Source: a virus. From it: DNA of 32,045 nucleotides. The notes below the pieces were generated by a model, which saw only the letters and a program-made list of their open reading frames with translations, was not told where the DNA came from and searched no databases. The stretch is taken from positions 1 to 32,045 of the IMG/VR virus record IMGVR_UViG_3300036945_000763; one strand, 5' to 3'. Each line of letters opens with the position of its first letter. The stretch's first letter is position 1. A program made the position numbers and the translations under genes. Below, in pieces: positions 1 through 8,304 of the stretch.

Positions 1-45
1 AAACATCCCGAACGAATAATCCGCCAACTTCTTTCCCACACGCTC

Positions 46-183
46 ATGGAACACGTCATCATCATCGGTGCAGGCTGCGCCGGCTACCGTAACGCCGCTG
101 ACGATCTGCTAAAAATCCGCAGAGAGTTGAGAAATTTGCAATTCGCCGGCAGTCAGTCGGCAACGGCATTGCAAGCCCGCTGA
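46..183 (+). pseudogene. trxB: 5' fragment of host thioredoxin reductase gene, interrupted by the phage
   Basis: The frame from the ATG at 46 begins MEHVIIIGAGCAGY, a Rossmann-type FAD-binding start (GxGxxG) that closely matches the N-terminus of bacterial thioredoxin reductase. In that family it is normally followed by TAAIYTAR or similar. Here the next residues are RNAADDLLK, unrelated to the family, and a TGA follows at 181. The sensible reading is that only about 46-87 is host gene and the rest is phage end DNA, which contains an end repeat at 117-137. The remaining ~300 codons of trxB are not in the window. It could instead be another FAD/NAD oxidoreductase, because only 14 residues are available. 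Confidence 0.6.
117..137 (-). repeat. Left-end repeat, candidate transposase-binding site
   Basis: Read on the minus strand this is AAATTTCTCA, four bases, then TCTGCGG. It matches the copy at 31865-31885 on the plus strand at 18 of 21 positions, so the two form terminal inverted repeats, with the TCTGCGG side facing outward at both ends. Mu-type phages carry several MuA sites at each end. Only one clear copy is seen on this side, about 18 bases inside the TG at 99-100, a possible phage terminus. Confidence 0.6.
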
Positions 184-878
184 AGGTCAGCTGCGGCGGT
201 CACCAGAATCTTCATCATTGCCGCCATTTGGCGAGGGCGATCTTTCCACCCACCTTCGGGGCGATTGCCAACGGTCAGCACGTCGAAGCGCTGCACGGCC
301 TCGTCCGGATCTGCTCCGAGAGGGAAGGCGGACCATCCGCCGCCGGTTAGTTGAAATGGCACTTCCGCCCAGGTGCCGAACTGCTTGGCTGCGTGCCAGA
401 CGGTGAGATCCTCGGGTGCGTCTGTCGTCAGCTCTGAGGCCTCCAGATGCTTGGCCGCTGCCTCTGCGGTCTCGCGGCTCAGGCAATAGGCGAGGCCGTA
501 GGCACCCGGCCTGCCAGCGGTCCATGTGAGCCCCACCGCTCCGCTTGGAAGGTGCTGTGTGAAGACCTGCCGGCGAACGATCAGCGTGTCGTCATCCAGC
601 TTGATCGCATGGGTGCTGCCGTGGCGATTGCACGCCCTCGCCAGCTCCCGGCAGATGCCCGCCGCGCAGTCGGTTCCGTTGAGGTTTCCGCGCCTGGGAA
701 ATGCGGTCGTTCTGACCTCCACTCCCTCGCCCGCCAGCCACCCGAGGACGTGCGGCGGAAGCGGGTCGGCGATGTCCTGACACACCACAGGCACCAGTCC
801 CGCAAGCAGCGCCCCACGGACCGCCCACGGCAGCCTAAGCGCCGCGCCGGAGTAAGTGAAAATGCAGGCCGGAATCAT
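153..878 (-). CDS. Glycosyltransferase-like protein (GT-A fold, DxD)
   Basis: 241 residues, the last gene of the leftward late operon, ending about 50 bases from the phage end. Residues 95-97 are DDD inside IKLDDDTLIV, the look of a metal- and sugar-nucleotide-binding DxD motif after a beta strand. Residues 155-157 (PED, before LTVWHAA) resemble the acidic motif seen later in GT-A enzymes of the GT31 type. There is no signal peptide or membrane segment. The ATG at 878 overlaps the upstream stop as ATGA and is preferred; a GTG at 887 is possible. Mu has its DNA-modification gene (mom) at the corresponding end of its late region, so this may be a modification or surface-glycan gene. The substrate cannot be inferred. 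Confidence 0.5.
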   Translation of the reverse strand: MIPACIFTYSGAALRLPWAVRGALLAGLVPVVCQDIADPLPPHVLGWLAGEGVEVRTTAFPRRGNLNGTDCAAGICRELARACNRHGSTHAIKLDDDTLIVRRQVFTQHLPSGAVGLTWTAGRPGAYGLAYCLSRETAEAAAKHLEASELTTDAPEDLTVWHAAKQFGTWAEVPFQLTGGGWSAFPLGADPDEAVQRFDVLTVGNRPEGGWKDRPRQMAAMMKILVTAAADLQRACNAVAD

Positions 879-1855
879 GGCGTCCACACCGCTCTGACCC
901 GGCCAAACTGCTTCAGCACGTTCGTGCGGATGCCGTCCTCATTGACATAGATACCCGAAAAGGACGCCTGCCCCACGCTGTTGACGAGATCCCCGAAACT
1001 GTTCTCGACCAGGTAGGGGGTCCACTCGACTCGGTGCGCAACATTGTAGTCGGTTGAGGACTCCACGTTGGGGATTTCGATCTCGTATCCGCCCTGGAAA
1101 ACGATGGCCACGTCCGTCCATCCGAGATCCTCAAGATCCGCTATCAGCTGCGCCTCATCACCGGGAATCGCGTAGGGGAAATTCGGCAAGTCCTGCTCCG
1201 TGTTGTCGATCAGAATTCGGTTCACAGGAGAGGCTGGAAGCGGTGCCGCGTAGTCGGTGACCGTGACCCAATAAGCACCGGCAGAGAGGTCCGTCACCGT
1301 CGCGCCGGTGAACCCCTCAGCGATCAGATCCGCCTGCAAAGTGGCGGCATCAGCTGGCATGTCGTAGGGGTAGTTCGGCAGCGTCAATTCCACGTCCGCG
1401 ATCGTGATGGAAGTGAGCGGATTCGACCGGGGATCAGGCCTCGGTCTGGAGAGCGTCAGTTGCCCCGTTTTGGTCACCGATCCGACCAGCATTGGCGAGC
1501 GTGCCTTGTAGAGCCAAGTGCCGTCCATCTGGTCCTCGGGAGCGGCCACGTTCAGGAAATCCGGGGTCCATGTTTCCAGGTCTTCAGAGCGCTCCACCAC
1601 GAAGGTCAGACGGCTGTCTTCTGGGTGCGTGAAACCATCCTCCACGCTGCCTGTCATTTCCTCATCCATCAGCCAATGGAGCTCGAAAAACTTGTTCTCC
1701 GTGTCATCAATGCGGACCGAAAGGCCCTCCCCAATGTCCTCATCGAAAGTGCCCCTGCGATAGTAAAGGAGCTGGGTTCCTTGCAGCAGGAAATCCACCC
1801 GGTCAGATCCGAGCCGGACGTCATCAACGAGAGTGCTTCCCTGATGGAGAATCAT
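875..1855 (-). CDS. Tail tip or fibre-associated protein with a duplicated domain
   Basis: 326 residues with no family I can name. It carries an internal duplication: about residues 150-199 (LPNYPYDMPADAATLQADL...) and 214-261 (LPNFPYAIPGDEAQLIADL...) share the pattern of a beta strand, LPN-aromatic-PY, an acidic helix, then two strands. The N-terminal 110 residues are beta-rich and acidic. It starts with an ATGA overlap to the preceding gene, which suggests translational coupling, and lies at the distal end of the tail module. Position and repeat structure suggest a tail-tip or host-contact protein. This is inference from context only. Confidence 0.5.
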   Translation of the reverse strand: MILHQGSTLVDDVRLGSDRVDFLLQGTQLLYYRRGTFDEDIGEGLSVRIDDTENKFFELHWLMDEEMTGSVEDGFTHPEDSRLTFVVERSEDLETWTPDFLNVAAPEDQMDGTWLYKARSPMLVGSVTKTGQLTLSRPRPDPRSNPLTSITIADVELTLPNYPYDMPADAATLQADLIAEGFTGATVTDLSAGAYWVTVTDYAAPLPASPVNRILIDNTEQDLPNFPYAIPGDEAQLIADLEDLGWTDVAIVFQGGYEIEIPNVESSTDYNVAHRVEWTPYLVENSFGDLVNSVGQASFSGIYVNEDGIRTNVLKQFGRVRAVWTP

Positions 1856-2967
1856 GGCCCTGTGATCGCGTAAAGTGTGTCTGGATCAGGCGGCGAGAGC
1901 GCCTCAAAATCCGCCAGCCCGATCTGGACGATTGAGCTACCGCCGCCGCCTCCAGCCCACAGGATTGCCCCCTCCTGCACCTGGTCGATGCCTCCCGCAC
2001 CGTCCGAGTAGGCAATCGGCACGTAGTAAATCGGGTCAGCATTCGTGGGCATCGCAGTCGTGAAGAATGGCCCCTCCACCGTGCTCGGCTCACCCGGCGC
2101 GGACTCGGTCACTTTCAGGTAGATCCAGCCCTCGATTGGAGAGGCCACAGAGCGGTTGATCAGGATCGTGAAATCCGCGCCTGAGTCTCCCCAGGTGGCA
2201 GCTCCATAGACGGTCGAAGCATAGACTCCTGTGGGGTCGGAAAGCAGGTCGCCGGCGGCCCGCTCAGCCACGTCATCGGTGCCATCGCTGATCAGGGCAG
2301 AACCGTCCCCTGCGATGGTGAGCGTCCAGCCTGTGAGGACGTCCCCTTCGTAGGCCTGAGTGGTCGTTGCGGTCAGTGTGTCCGGATCGATCAAGGAGGT
2401 GGTCGCCTCCAGCATTGCTCCGGGAATCGGCGCTCCGCCTTCCCAGTCCGTCGTCACGGTGAAAGGGTCGCCGCCGTTGTATTCATCTTCTCCGTAGGTG
2501 GTGGACGTGAAAGTGCCCACAGGTGCCGTTGTGAAGCTCGCCGCCGGTGCGGTCGCCACGTCATTCGTGCCATCGTTGATCACCGCTGAGCCGTCGCCCT
2601 CGTCGAAGATCACCTTCAGGTCCGAGTTGAAAAGCCCGCTCCATTCGCCGTCGATTCCGGGCCGCAGGAATCCCGGTGGAAGGTCAGAGCCATCCACGTC
2701 CGCGATCACCAGATTGCGGCCGCTACCACCCACGAAAATCGAGCCCGGTTGAGGCGTCCATGTCGCGCCGAATTCACCATTGGAAAGCAACGTCGCCCCC
2801 GGCCCGCCGATCTGGATTTGCACCCCTGCGCGGGTCGCCAGTAGCCAGCCAGATGACATCACCAGATCCCCGTCACGCGTTTGGTAAACCGAGAACATTT
2901 TCCCCGATCCCCCGGCACCCACAAAGGCACCGGCTTCGGCCACGGTCGTTGATGGAGTCAGAGGCAT
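1852..2967 (-). CDS. Tail fibre-like protein
   Basis: 371 residues, rich in Gly, Thr, Ser and Asp. It has two related segments, about 123-170 and 219-267, each beginning with a DGSA and then a DGT(N/D)DVA motif followed by a strand-rich stretch with TYGE or VYGA. The C-terminus holds IGLADFEALSPPDPDTLYAI, the short A-(D/E)(F/Y)-x-AL..(K/P)DPDTLY pattern common in phage tail fibres and upper-fibre collars. Glycine runs (AGGGGGSS, 338-345) precede it. It sits between the hub-like gene and the duplicated-domain gene, with an ATGA overlap downstream and a 4-base gap upstream. Likely role: receptor-contacting fibre or its adaptor. Confidence 0.6.
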   Translation of the reverse strand: MPLTPSTTVAEAGAFVGAGGSGKMFSVYQTRDGDLVMSSGWLLATRAGVQIQIGGPGATLLSNGEFGATWTPQPGSIFVGGSGRNLVIADVDGSDLPPGFLRPGIDGEWSGLFNSDLKVIFDEGDGSAVINDGTNDVATAPAASFTTAPVGTFTSTTYGEDEYNGGDPFTVTTDWEGGAPIPGAMLEATTSLIDPDTLTATTTQAYEGDVLTGWTLTIAGDGSALISDGTDDVAERAAGDLLSDPTGVYASTVYGAATWGDSGADFTILINRSVASPIEGWIYLKVTESAPGEPSTVEGPFFTTAMPTNADPIYYVPIAYSDGAGGIDQVQEGAILWAGGGGGSSIVQIGLADFEALSPPDPDTLYAITGP

Positions 2968-2971
2968 GGGT

Positions 2972-4912
2972 TCAGAGATAAATCACGTTGTTCGACCCAC
3001 GGCTGCGGATACGGTCCATGAAGTTCTGGTAGGACGAAAAGCGCGGCGGCGCTCCGAGGGTCAGCGTCGTGGTGCCGCTGTCCAGATCCAGCGTCTCCCC
3101 ACGCACGCAGGCCAGCATCGTCTCATATTCTGTCCGATGGCCGGTCACGTTCACCACGGATCCCCGGTAGCGGGTGGCACCGGGCAGAGCGGAGCGGAAG
3201 GAGATCGTGCCGGTGTAAACATCGAAGCCGTTGCTCTCCTGCATGCCGCTGGCAAACCCTGCCGGCGGGTTCAGATAGGTGTAGTCCTGCGGACGATAGA
3301 TCGTCGTCACCGTGGGCGCGCTGGTGTTGATTAGGTAGCCGCTGACCTCGACGTCCTTGCGATAGAAAGTGACGGAGGAATTCTTGGTTGAGGTGCCCAC
3401 CGAGCCGATGACCACCGTGCCCGCACTGACCTGTTCGAGAGTCCAGTTGATTTCAGCCAGCCATGCAGGCTTAGGGCGCAACACCACAGATCCGTTCGCC
3501 AGTTCAGCGACCTGGAAGAGGTAATACAAAGAGACCTTCACCTTAACCTCTTCCACCGTGTATTGGGTTGCCCACTCTGGCGGTTTTTCGGAAAGCACCA
3601 GCGTTTTTCCGGTCAGTGTCGATGCTGTGCCGTCCGGCTTGGTGAAGCTCGGAGCGCCCATGCCGTTCAGCACAGTGACGCTCTGGCCAGATGTCCCCAC
3701 GGGGAGAGTGCTTCCAACAGTAGTGAGCAGAGTCAGCGGCAACTGCCCATATTTCTTGAGCACCGCCGAAAGCTCCGGCGTCTTCGCGATCAGCCAGGAA
3801 AGGAAGGGCGAGCCGGAAGTCGTCGCCGTCTGGAGCGGGAAGTTGTCGAAGTAGTTTTTCGGCAGGTAGGTGTCCAGTTCCTCGCCTGCCACTGGATGCA
3901 CCTGCCGCGTGCCGGTGGTGCCGAGCCCGCCGCCGATCTGGTAGACGCTCGTGGCATTCGGGTTCGTGGTCCAGGCCGTGGAAACGGTCGCCACCTTCGT
4001 GGTGCCGTTGTAGCTGCTGATCCTCCGGGTCTGACCGCTGCCGGTGCCGCTGGTGATCAGGATCGTCGCACCGACATAGCTGCCATTGTTCGTGCTGGCT
4101 CCGCTGCGCAGGGTGATCGTCGTGGAGGCCCCGGCCTGCGCCGTGCCGGCATCTCCGGATTCCTGCCGGGTCCAGATCGCTCCACCATCGGTTGCCCTGG
4201 TCACACCCACCACTGCGAGGTGGTCGATCTTGAAGCGGATCTCCCTTTTCAGCCGGATCTTCGTGTTTCCACCGGCTGCGATGGTCCGAACCGTCGCGCT
4301 GCTGCGCCGTGCCGTGTTGTAGGTCGGAGTCGTCGGACTGTGATCCACCCAGGCCATCACGTCCGGAGTCAGTCGGATGATCTCCGCCGCGGCTTGTGCG
4401 CAGGTCATCTGCTTGAGGGTGATCTCGGGGGCCGAGAAGGTCGCCGCCAGAGATCCCACCGCAATGTCGATTCCCTTATCCGCGCTGCGCTCGATCACCG
4501 TTTCCAACGAGGTCGTCAGCGACTGGCTCTCGAAGGCGTAGGAAGGCCGCTCGGCACTTGTCGATGCCGTGTCCGTCTGCTCGCTCGTAAAGGGCTCCAT
4601 CTCCATGTCCCACACCACATCCTCCACCGTGATATCGACGGTGAAATCATCCTGCTCACACACCGTGCAACGGCCCTGAAAGAACCTTGCACCGCTCCGG
4701 AAAACGGAAACTTTCTGACCCTCTTCCGGGTAGAGTTCGGCCCCGCCCGCGCCGAGGCCCGCCAGCATGATCGAGAACCGCAGGCTGCTCGGAGACAGGT
4801 CGGAATGGTCGATGGTGACGCCGTAGGCATTCAGCTCGGCGAAAGTCCGGGAGGTGGCGTTCAGCCGTTTTCCAGCCTCTCCCACGATGGTCCATTGAGG
4901 GGAAATGCTCAT
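2972..4912 (-). CDS. Tail hub / baseplate-like protein
   Basis: 646 residues, directly downstream of the tape measure gene (ATGA overlap), where hub or distal-tail proteins are encoded in siphoviruses. The N-terminal ~110 residues (GQKVSVFRSGARFFQGRC, then DITVEDVVWDME) look like the start of hub proteins that resemble T4 gp27 or Mu P. About residues 259-327 form an inserted beta module (GSYVGATILITSGTGSGQ, then ISSYNGTTKVATV, then TSVYQI) that recurs in many phage tail and fibre proteins. No lysozyme or peptidase motif is evident. The hub assignment rests on position and fold-like pattern, not on a clear family match. Confidence 0.55.
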   Translation of the reverse strand: MSISPQWTIVGEAGKRLNATSRTFAELNAYGVTIDHSDLSPSSLRFSIMLAGLGAGGAELYPEEGQKVSVFRSGARFFQGRCTVCEQDDFTVDITVEDVVWDMEMEPFTSEQTDTASTSAERPSYAFESQSLTTSLETVIERSADKGIDIAVGSLAATFSAPEITLKQMTCAQAAAEIIRLTPDVMAWVDHSPTTPTYNTARRSSATVRTIAAGGNTKIRLKREIRFKIDHLAVVGVTRATDGGAIWTRQESGDAGTAQAGASTTITLRSGASTNNGSYVGATILITSGTGSGQTRRISSYNGTTKVATVSTAWTTNPNATSVYQIGGGLGTTGTRQVHPVAGEELDTYLPKNYFDNFPLQTATTSGSPFLSWLIAKTPELSAVLKKYGQLPLTLLTTVGSTLPVGTSGQSVTVLNGMGAPSFTKPDGTASTLTGKTLVLSEKPPEWATQYTVEEVKVKVSLYYLFQVAELANGSVVLRPKPAWLAEINWTLEQVSAGTVVIGSVGTSTKNSSVTFYRKDVEVSGYLINTSAPTVTTIYRPQDYTYLNPPAGFASGMQESNGFDVYTGTISFRSALPGATRYRGSVVNVTGHRTEYETMLACVRGETLDLDSGTTTLTLGAPPRFSSYQNFMDRIRSRGSNNVIYL

Positions 4913-6507
4913 GGGGTTCCTGCTCCTCGGTTCGCTGCTTGCCGCTTGAGATTCGCCACCTCACGCTCCAGTTGAGCCGTCCGGGTGACAGTCGTGTTGG
5001 ACGCCTCGATCACGCCAGTGAGCAACGACTGGAGCTGCTGAACATCGCCCCTGTAGGTGCCGATGAGCTGCTGCACTAGGCCCGGCACTTTCTTGAGTTC
5101 ATCGGAAGTAAGGCCATCCGCCAGCAGAGTTTGGATCTGCTTCGCGGCACCGTCCACAACGCCGACCTGTTCCTTGGCAAGATCCACTGCCGAGGTGAGT
5201 TGGCCGGCGATGGCAGAGGTGGCGGTCTGGATGCCCACCGCCGTGTCCGCAGCCGCCTGCACACCCTGCTGCTGCATGATGGTCTCCACGTTCTGCGCAC
5301 TCGCGGCCTCCTGCCGTTCCAGTGCCTGGGCGGCTCCTGCGATCACATCGTCGTAGCGCGAGAGCGTCGTCACGAGCTTATCGGCGGCACTGCTGAAATT
5401 GTTGGCCTTTACCGCCGCCGCATTGAGGTCGTTCTCCACGTTCTGGAGTTGACCTTCTGCTTGCTCCGCCGCTGCGGTCTTTTGACCTGGCAGCACTCCA
5501 CCCATCGCCAGCGCCTCACCGAGACCCACCCTCTGCTTCGATGTCTCTTCCAGCAGATCGCGCTTCTGCCGCAGCTTCTCCACCTCGGTCTGCAAGGCCT
5601 TCGCATTGAGTTGAGCCAGGGCGAGTGCCTGCTCTTTCGTGTCACGGTCGATCTCGGCGGTCTTGAGCGCATTGGCTGCGGCCTCCACCTTCTTGTTTTC
5701 CGCTGCGATGGCTTCCTCCGCCGCGATCTTCCGTGCGGCCGCACTGGCCCGCTCGGTTTCCGCGATGGACTCCAGAGCGGTGGTTTGCCGACCGAGGATC
5801 TGGTTGAGCTGTTCCGTGACAGTGGCGATGGTCTTGAGCTGCTCTTCACGGGCTTTCGCCGCTTTTGACGTAGCCTCGTCACCAGCCGTGTCAGGAGTCA
5901 GTGCCAGCTTTGCTTTCTTCGCTTGGTCTTCCAGGGCTCCCTTCTGTTTTTCCAGCACGTTGAGAACCCCGTTGGCCGCGTTGGTCAGCACATCCTCGGA
6001 GGTTTCCTTGAGAGTCGCCGCGCCATCGCTGGCCTTGCCGAACATGGAGATCAGCTGGCTGATGGCCAGCACAGCGATGGAAACCCCGCCGGCCAGTCCA
6101 GCGGTGCCACCCAGCCCGATCACCAGCCCTGGAATGTTGTTGAGGATTCCCCGGATTCCATACTGCACGTCGTCGGCGGCATAGGCCACCTGAAGGAGTC
6201 CATCGGCCCCCATTTTCGACTTCCTGCCGACAGCCTCCACTCCTGTGCCCAGCTCCTCTGCCGTGTTTTTGGTGCGGGTCTGCGCGGCATCCAGATCATA
6301 GAAGGCGATCTCGTTCACCCGCGCCTTGTCAGCGGAATCCGACAGTGACCGCTCCAGCAGGTCGCGGCTGACTTTGCCTTCGGCGGTGGTCTTGTTGAGC
6401 TTCTGCGTGGCATTCACCACGTCATTGATCGCATCTGCCGTCTGCTTCGCGCCGGAGCCCTCGGAGGTGGTCTTGAACTTGACCGTGTATTGAAGTTCTT
6501 CAGCCAT
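4909..6507 (-). CDS. Tape measure protein
   Basis: 532 residues. About residues 118-158 (GIRGILNNIPGLVIGLGG, then GVSIAVLAISQLISMFG) form the hydrophobic membrane-like patch typical of tape measure proteins. The rest is long alpha-helical and coiled-coil sequence rich in Ala, Glu, Lys and Gln, especially 175-400. The N-terminal VKFKTTSEGSGAKQTADAI also resembles tape measure starts. At roughly 1.5 angstrom per residue the tail would be about 80 nm, which is short. The gene lies between a small tail protein and the hub-like gene. It is the best anchor for the tail module and, with no sheath gene present, supports a non-contractile tail. Confidence 0.8.
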   Translation of the reverse strand: MAEELQYTVKFKTTSEGSGAKQTADAINDVVNATQKLNKTTAEGKVSRDLLERSLSDSADKARVNEIAFYDLDAAQTRTKNTAEELGTGVEAVGRKSKMGADGLLQVAYAADDVQYGIRGILNNIPGLVIGLGGTAGLAGGVSIAVLAISQLISMFGKASDGAATLKETSEDVLTNAANGVLNVLEKQKGALEDQAKKAKLALTPDTAGDEATSKAAKAREEQLKTIATVTEQLNQILGRQTTALESIAETERASAAARKIAAEEAIAAENKKVEAAANALKTAEIDRDTKEQALALAQLNAKALQTEVEKLRQKRDLLEETSKQRVGLGEALAMGGVLPGQKTAAAEQAEGQLQNVENDLNAAAVKANNFSSAADKLVTTLSRYDDVIAGAAQALERQEAASAQNVETIMQQQGVQAAADTAVGIQTATSAIAGQLTSAVDLAKEQVGVVDGAAKQIQTLLADGLTSDELKKVPGLVQQLIGTYRGDVQQLQSLLTGVIEASNTTVTRTAQLEREVANLKRQAANRGAGTP

Positions 6508-6519
6508 CGGGGGAAAGGG

Positions 6520-6948
6520 TTAGACCACGGTGGCCTTGCCGCACTTCAGTCGGAATTCGGTCAGGGTTTGGAAGGTGTTGCCGCGCACGATGCTGGTGCT
6601 CCAGTTCACGAAGGCCGCGCTGGCGTAGGTCGTGGTGCCTCCGCCCTCGACCTCCACCTTGAGCAGTGCCGCTGTGCTGAGGGGCAGGATGCTGTCGATC
6701 TGCTCGGCATAGTCCGCTGCCGCCACGAAGGTGGCGTGGTCCTTGAAGACGCTGATCGTCTTTTCCCGGCTGACCTGGTCACGCGGGTAGTTGACGATGC
6801 TCTCGCCTTCCAGCGGCTCGGCGGTGTCCACTCGGTTGCTGCCGGTGGTCTTCAGCGCTTCCACCAGAAAGTCGCCATAGTCGCACAGCACCAGCGGCGT
6901 GCCGGCGGGATCGAAGGTGATCTTCCAGATGGATTTCAGGCGGGACAT
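6520..6948 (-). CDS. Small tail protein upstream of the tape measure
   Basis: 142 residues, not recognised. It has alternating hydrophobic strands (WKITFDPAGTPLVLCDYG, VEVEGGGTTTYASAAFV) and looks beta-rich, like a tail tube-type or tail-tip beta-sandwich protein. Its place, between the repeat-rich tail protein and the tape measure gene, is where lambda-type phages encode the G/GT tail chaperones, but it is not helical and no frameshifted partner is visible. The start is the ATG at 6948. Its leader (6949-6984) is made of GATC-centred words and has no Shine-Dalgarno. Confidence 0.55.
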   Translation of the reverse strand: MSRLKSIWKITFDPAGTPLVLCDYGDFLVEALKTTGSNRVDTAEPLEGESIVNYPRDQVSREKTISVFKDHATFVAAADYAEQIDSILPLSTAALLKVEVEGGGTTTYASAAFVNWSTSIVRGNTFQTLTEFRLKCGKATVV

Positions 6949-6984
6949 GAAGAAGGGATCGGTGAACGGTGATCAGAGATCGGA
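6949..6984 (-). repeat. Short-word 5' leader (GATC/CACCG words)
   Basis: Between a stop codon and the next ATG. On the sense strand it contains GATCCGATCTCTGATCACC and then TTCACCGATCC, near-repeats of GATC and CACCG. No G-rich ribosome-binding site is present. It is one of a set of such leaders in this genome. Confidence 0.4.
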
Positions 6985-7734
6985 TCAGGCGACGATGCCA
7001 CCAGGGGCGGATGGCGAGAGGTTGCCACCAGCGACAGCCGTAGATCGTCCGGGCGCGGCGGGCAAAAGATCGCCAGCCGCTTCAGTCATTTTGGATTCAG
7101 CTTGCAGATTGTTGTCAAACATCAGGGAGAAGGTGCCGGTCGCTGCGGTCGATCCGAGCGGGGTCCATTCCTGGATCTGGTCGGGAGCGGTGTTCGGAAA
7201 CGTGGAGGAGCCATCCGTGGCGATCCACGTTGCATAGATTTCACCATCGACCCACCATTCCCAATACCACGCATCGACGGTCAGCCAGTGAAGAAAGAGC
7301 CAATCGCCGGTCGCGGCGGCGGTCATATTTCCATCAGTGGACCACGCCATCACGCCCATTGATTCCGGAACCGTTGTTCCGGCCTCTACGAGCGTATCTC
7401 CCACCATGCCGTATGCCACCAAGGTGCCGCCCGTGACGGTCAAGGGGGGGCCGGTCGCTGCGCCTGAAAGCTGAATCAGCTCGGGGGCCGTGGGGGAAAG
7501 ATTTCCACCTGCCACCGCACCAGTCAGCCCTGGAGCAGTCGGCGAGAGATTCCCGCCCGCAGCGCTGGAGCTTAGCCCTGGAGCGGTCGGCGAGAGATTC
7601 CCGCCCGCTGCCGCGCCACTGCCACCCGGAGCCGTTGGCGCGAGGTTCCCACCCGCCGCAGCGGAGCTGAGCCCCGGAGCGGTGGGTGATAGGTTTCCCC
7701 CGGCATTGGAAACGGTGGCAGTGACGGTCGGCAT
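6985..7734 (-). CDS. Repeat-rich tail protein (GGNLSPTAPG repeats)
   Basis: 249 residues. Residues 12-91 are five tandem 16-residue units of the form GGNLSPTAPGLSSAAA. Two further units, one degenerate, close the protein at 220-249. The centre (about 92-219) is a non-repetitive, Trp-rich domain (FLHWLTVDAWYWEWWVDG) that looks like a beta-sandwich carbohydrate- or surface-binding module. It sits between the tube-like protein and a small tail protein. The repeats may be a flexible low-complexity linker displayed on the tail. The family is not recognised. Repeat copy number could vary by slippage or recombination. Confidence 0.55.
   Translation of the reverse strand: MPTVTATVSNAGGNLSPTAPGLSSAAAGGNLAPTAPGGSGAAAGGNLSPTAPGLSSSAAGGNLSPTAPGLTGAVAGGNLSPTAPELIQLSGAATGPPLTVTGGTLVAYGMVGDTLVEAGTTVPESMGVMAWSTDGNMTAAATGDWLFLHWLTVDAWYWEWWVDGEIYATWIATDGSSTFPNTAPDQIQEWTPLGSTAATGTFSLMFDNNLQAESKMTEAAGDLLPAAPGRSTAVAGGNLSPSAPGGIVA
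7462..7701 (-). repeat. Five tandem 48-bp coding repeats
   Basis: Five in-frame units encode GGNLSPTAPG plus six variable residues. The units remain recognisable at DNA level but have diverged. Two related units recur at 6988-7077 at the 3' end of the same gene. Confidence 0.8.
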
Positions 7735-7767
7735 GGCTGTGATGGTTCGAACTTGTCTCTTGGAACT
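7735..7767 (-). repeat. Short-word 5' leader (AAGTTC words)
   Basis: On the sense strand it reads AAAGTTCCAAGAGACAAG followed by TTCGAACCATCACAGCC before the ATG at 7734. The word AAGTTC is nearly repeated. No Shine-Dalgarno is seen. Confidence 0.4.
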
Positions 7768-8304
7768 TTACGCCGGCAGATTGTAGGCGTTCAGCGTGGA
7801 GAGCGGACGGATCACGCGGCAGATCAGCTTGAATTCCTGCACAGCCTTGGAGATTTCCGGGCTTTCCATCACGCGGATCTGCACCCAGGCATCCATCAGG
7901 CTGTGGTCGGTGCCGGTGTGCTTGCGCTCCTGGATCTTCAGCCAGGCGTTCAGCTTCCGGTCGGTCTTCACGAAGGGCGACTGAGCAGTGCCGTGCGTGA
8001 TCGCTCCGCTGAGACCCATCTGGATCTGGCGGAAGAGGTCCGTGGCACGCTTGGCGGTGATCTCGAATTCATCTCCCACGGTGAATTCGTTCAGTTCCTT
8101 GCCCCAGCCGTTGGCGTCCACGATGTCATCGTCAGACGTCTCCTTGATCGGGTTGTGCTTGAAGGTCTGCACCGCGAAAAGCTCCTTCCAGGAAGCAGCA
8201 TCGGCAGCGGGCTTGGTGGCGGCATCCGAAGTCGAAGAGACTTCAGGATTCAGGTAAACAATGGCTCCTGCGAAGAGGAGTTCAGATCCGGCGAGTTGGG
8301 CCAT
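7768..8304 (-). CDS. Probable major tail tube protein
   Basis: 178 residues. It has the size and gene position expected of a siphovirus tail tube protein: after the tail-terminator-like gene and ahead of the tape measure. Strand-rich segments (NEFTVGDEFEITAKRATDLFRQ, split by short loops; LNAWLKIQER; DAWVQIRVM; FKLICRVIRPL) are consistent with a tube beta-sandwich. The motif GDEFEITAKRATDLFRQI recalls the helix that packs between tube subunits. No sequence family is recognised with certainty. The start is the ATG at 8304, with a CTCAA-word leader upstream. Confidence 0.6.
   Translation of the reverse strand: MAQLAGSELLFAGAIVYLNPEVSSTSDAATKPAADAASWKELFAVQTFKHNPIKETSDDDIVDANGWGKELNEFTVGDEFEITAKRATDLFRQIQMGLSGAITHGTAQSPFVKTDRKLNAWLKIQERKHTGTDHSLMDAWVQIRVMESPEISKAVQEFKLICRVIRPLSTLNAYNLPA

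Noticed and set aside
3563-4975. 470-residue plus-strand frame opposite the hub-like gene
   Set aside because: Rich in Arg, Gly and His with no strand or helix pattern, and it spans the opposite gene's boundary. A composition artefact.
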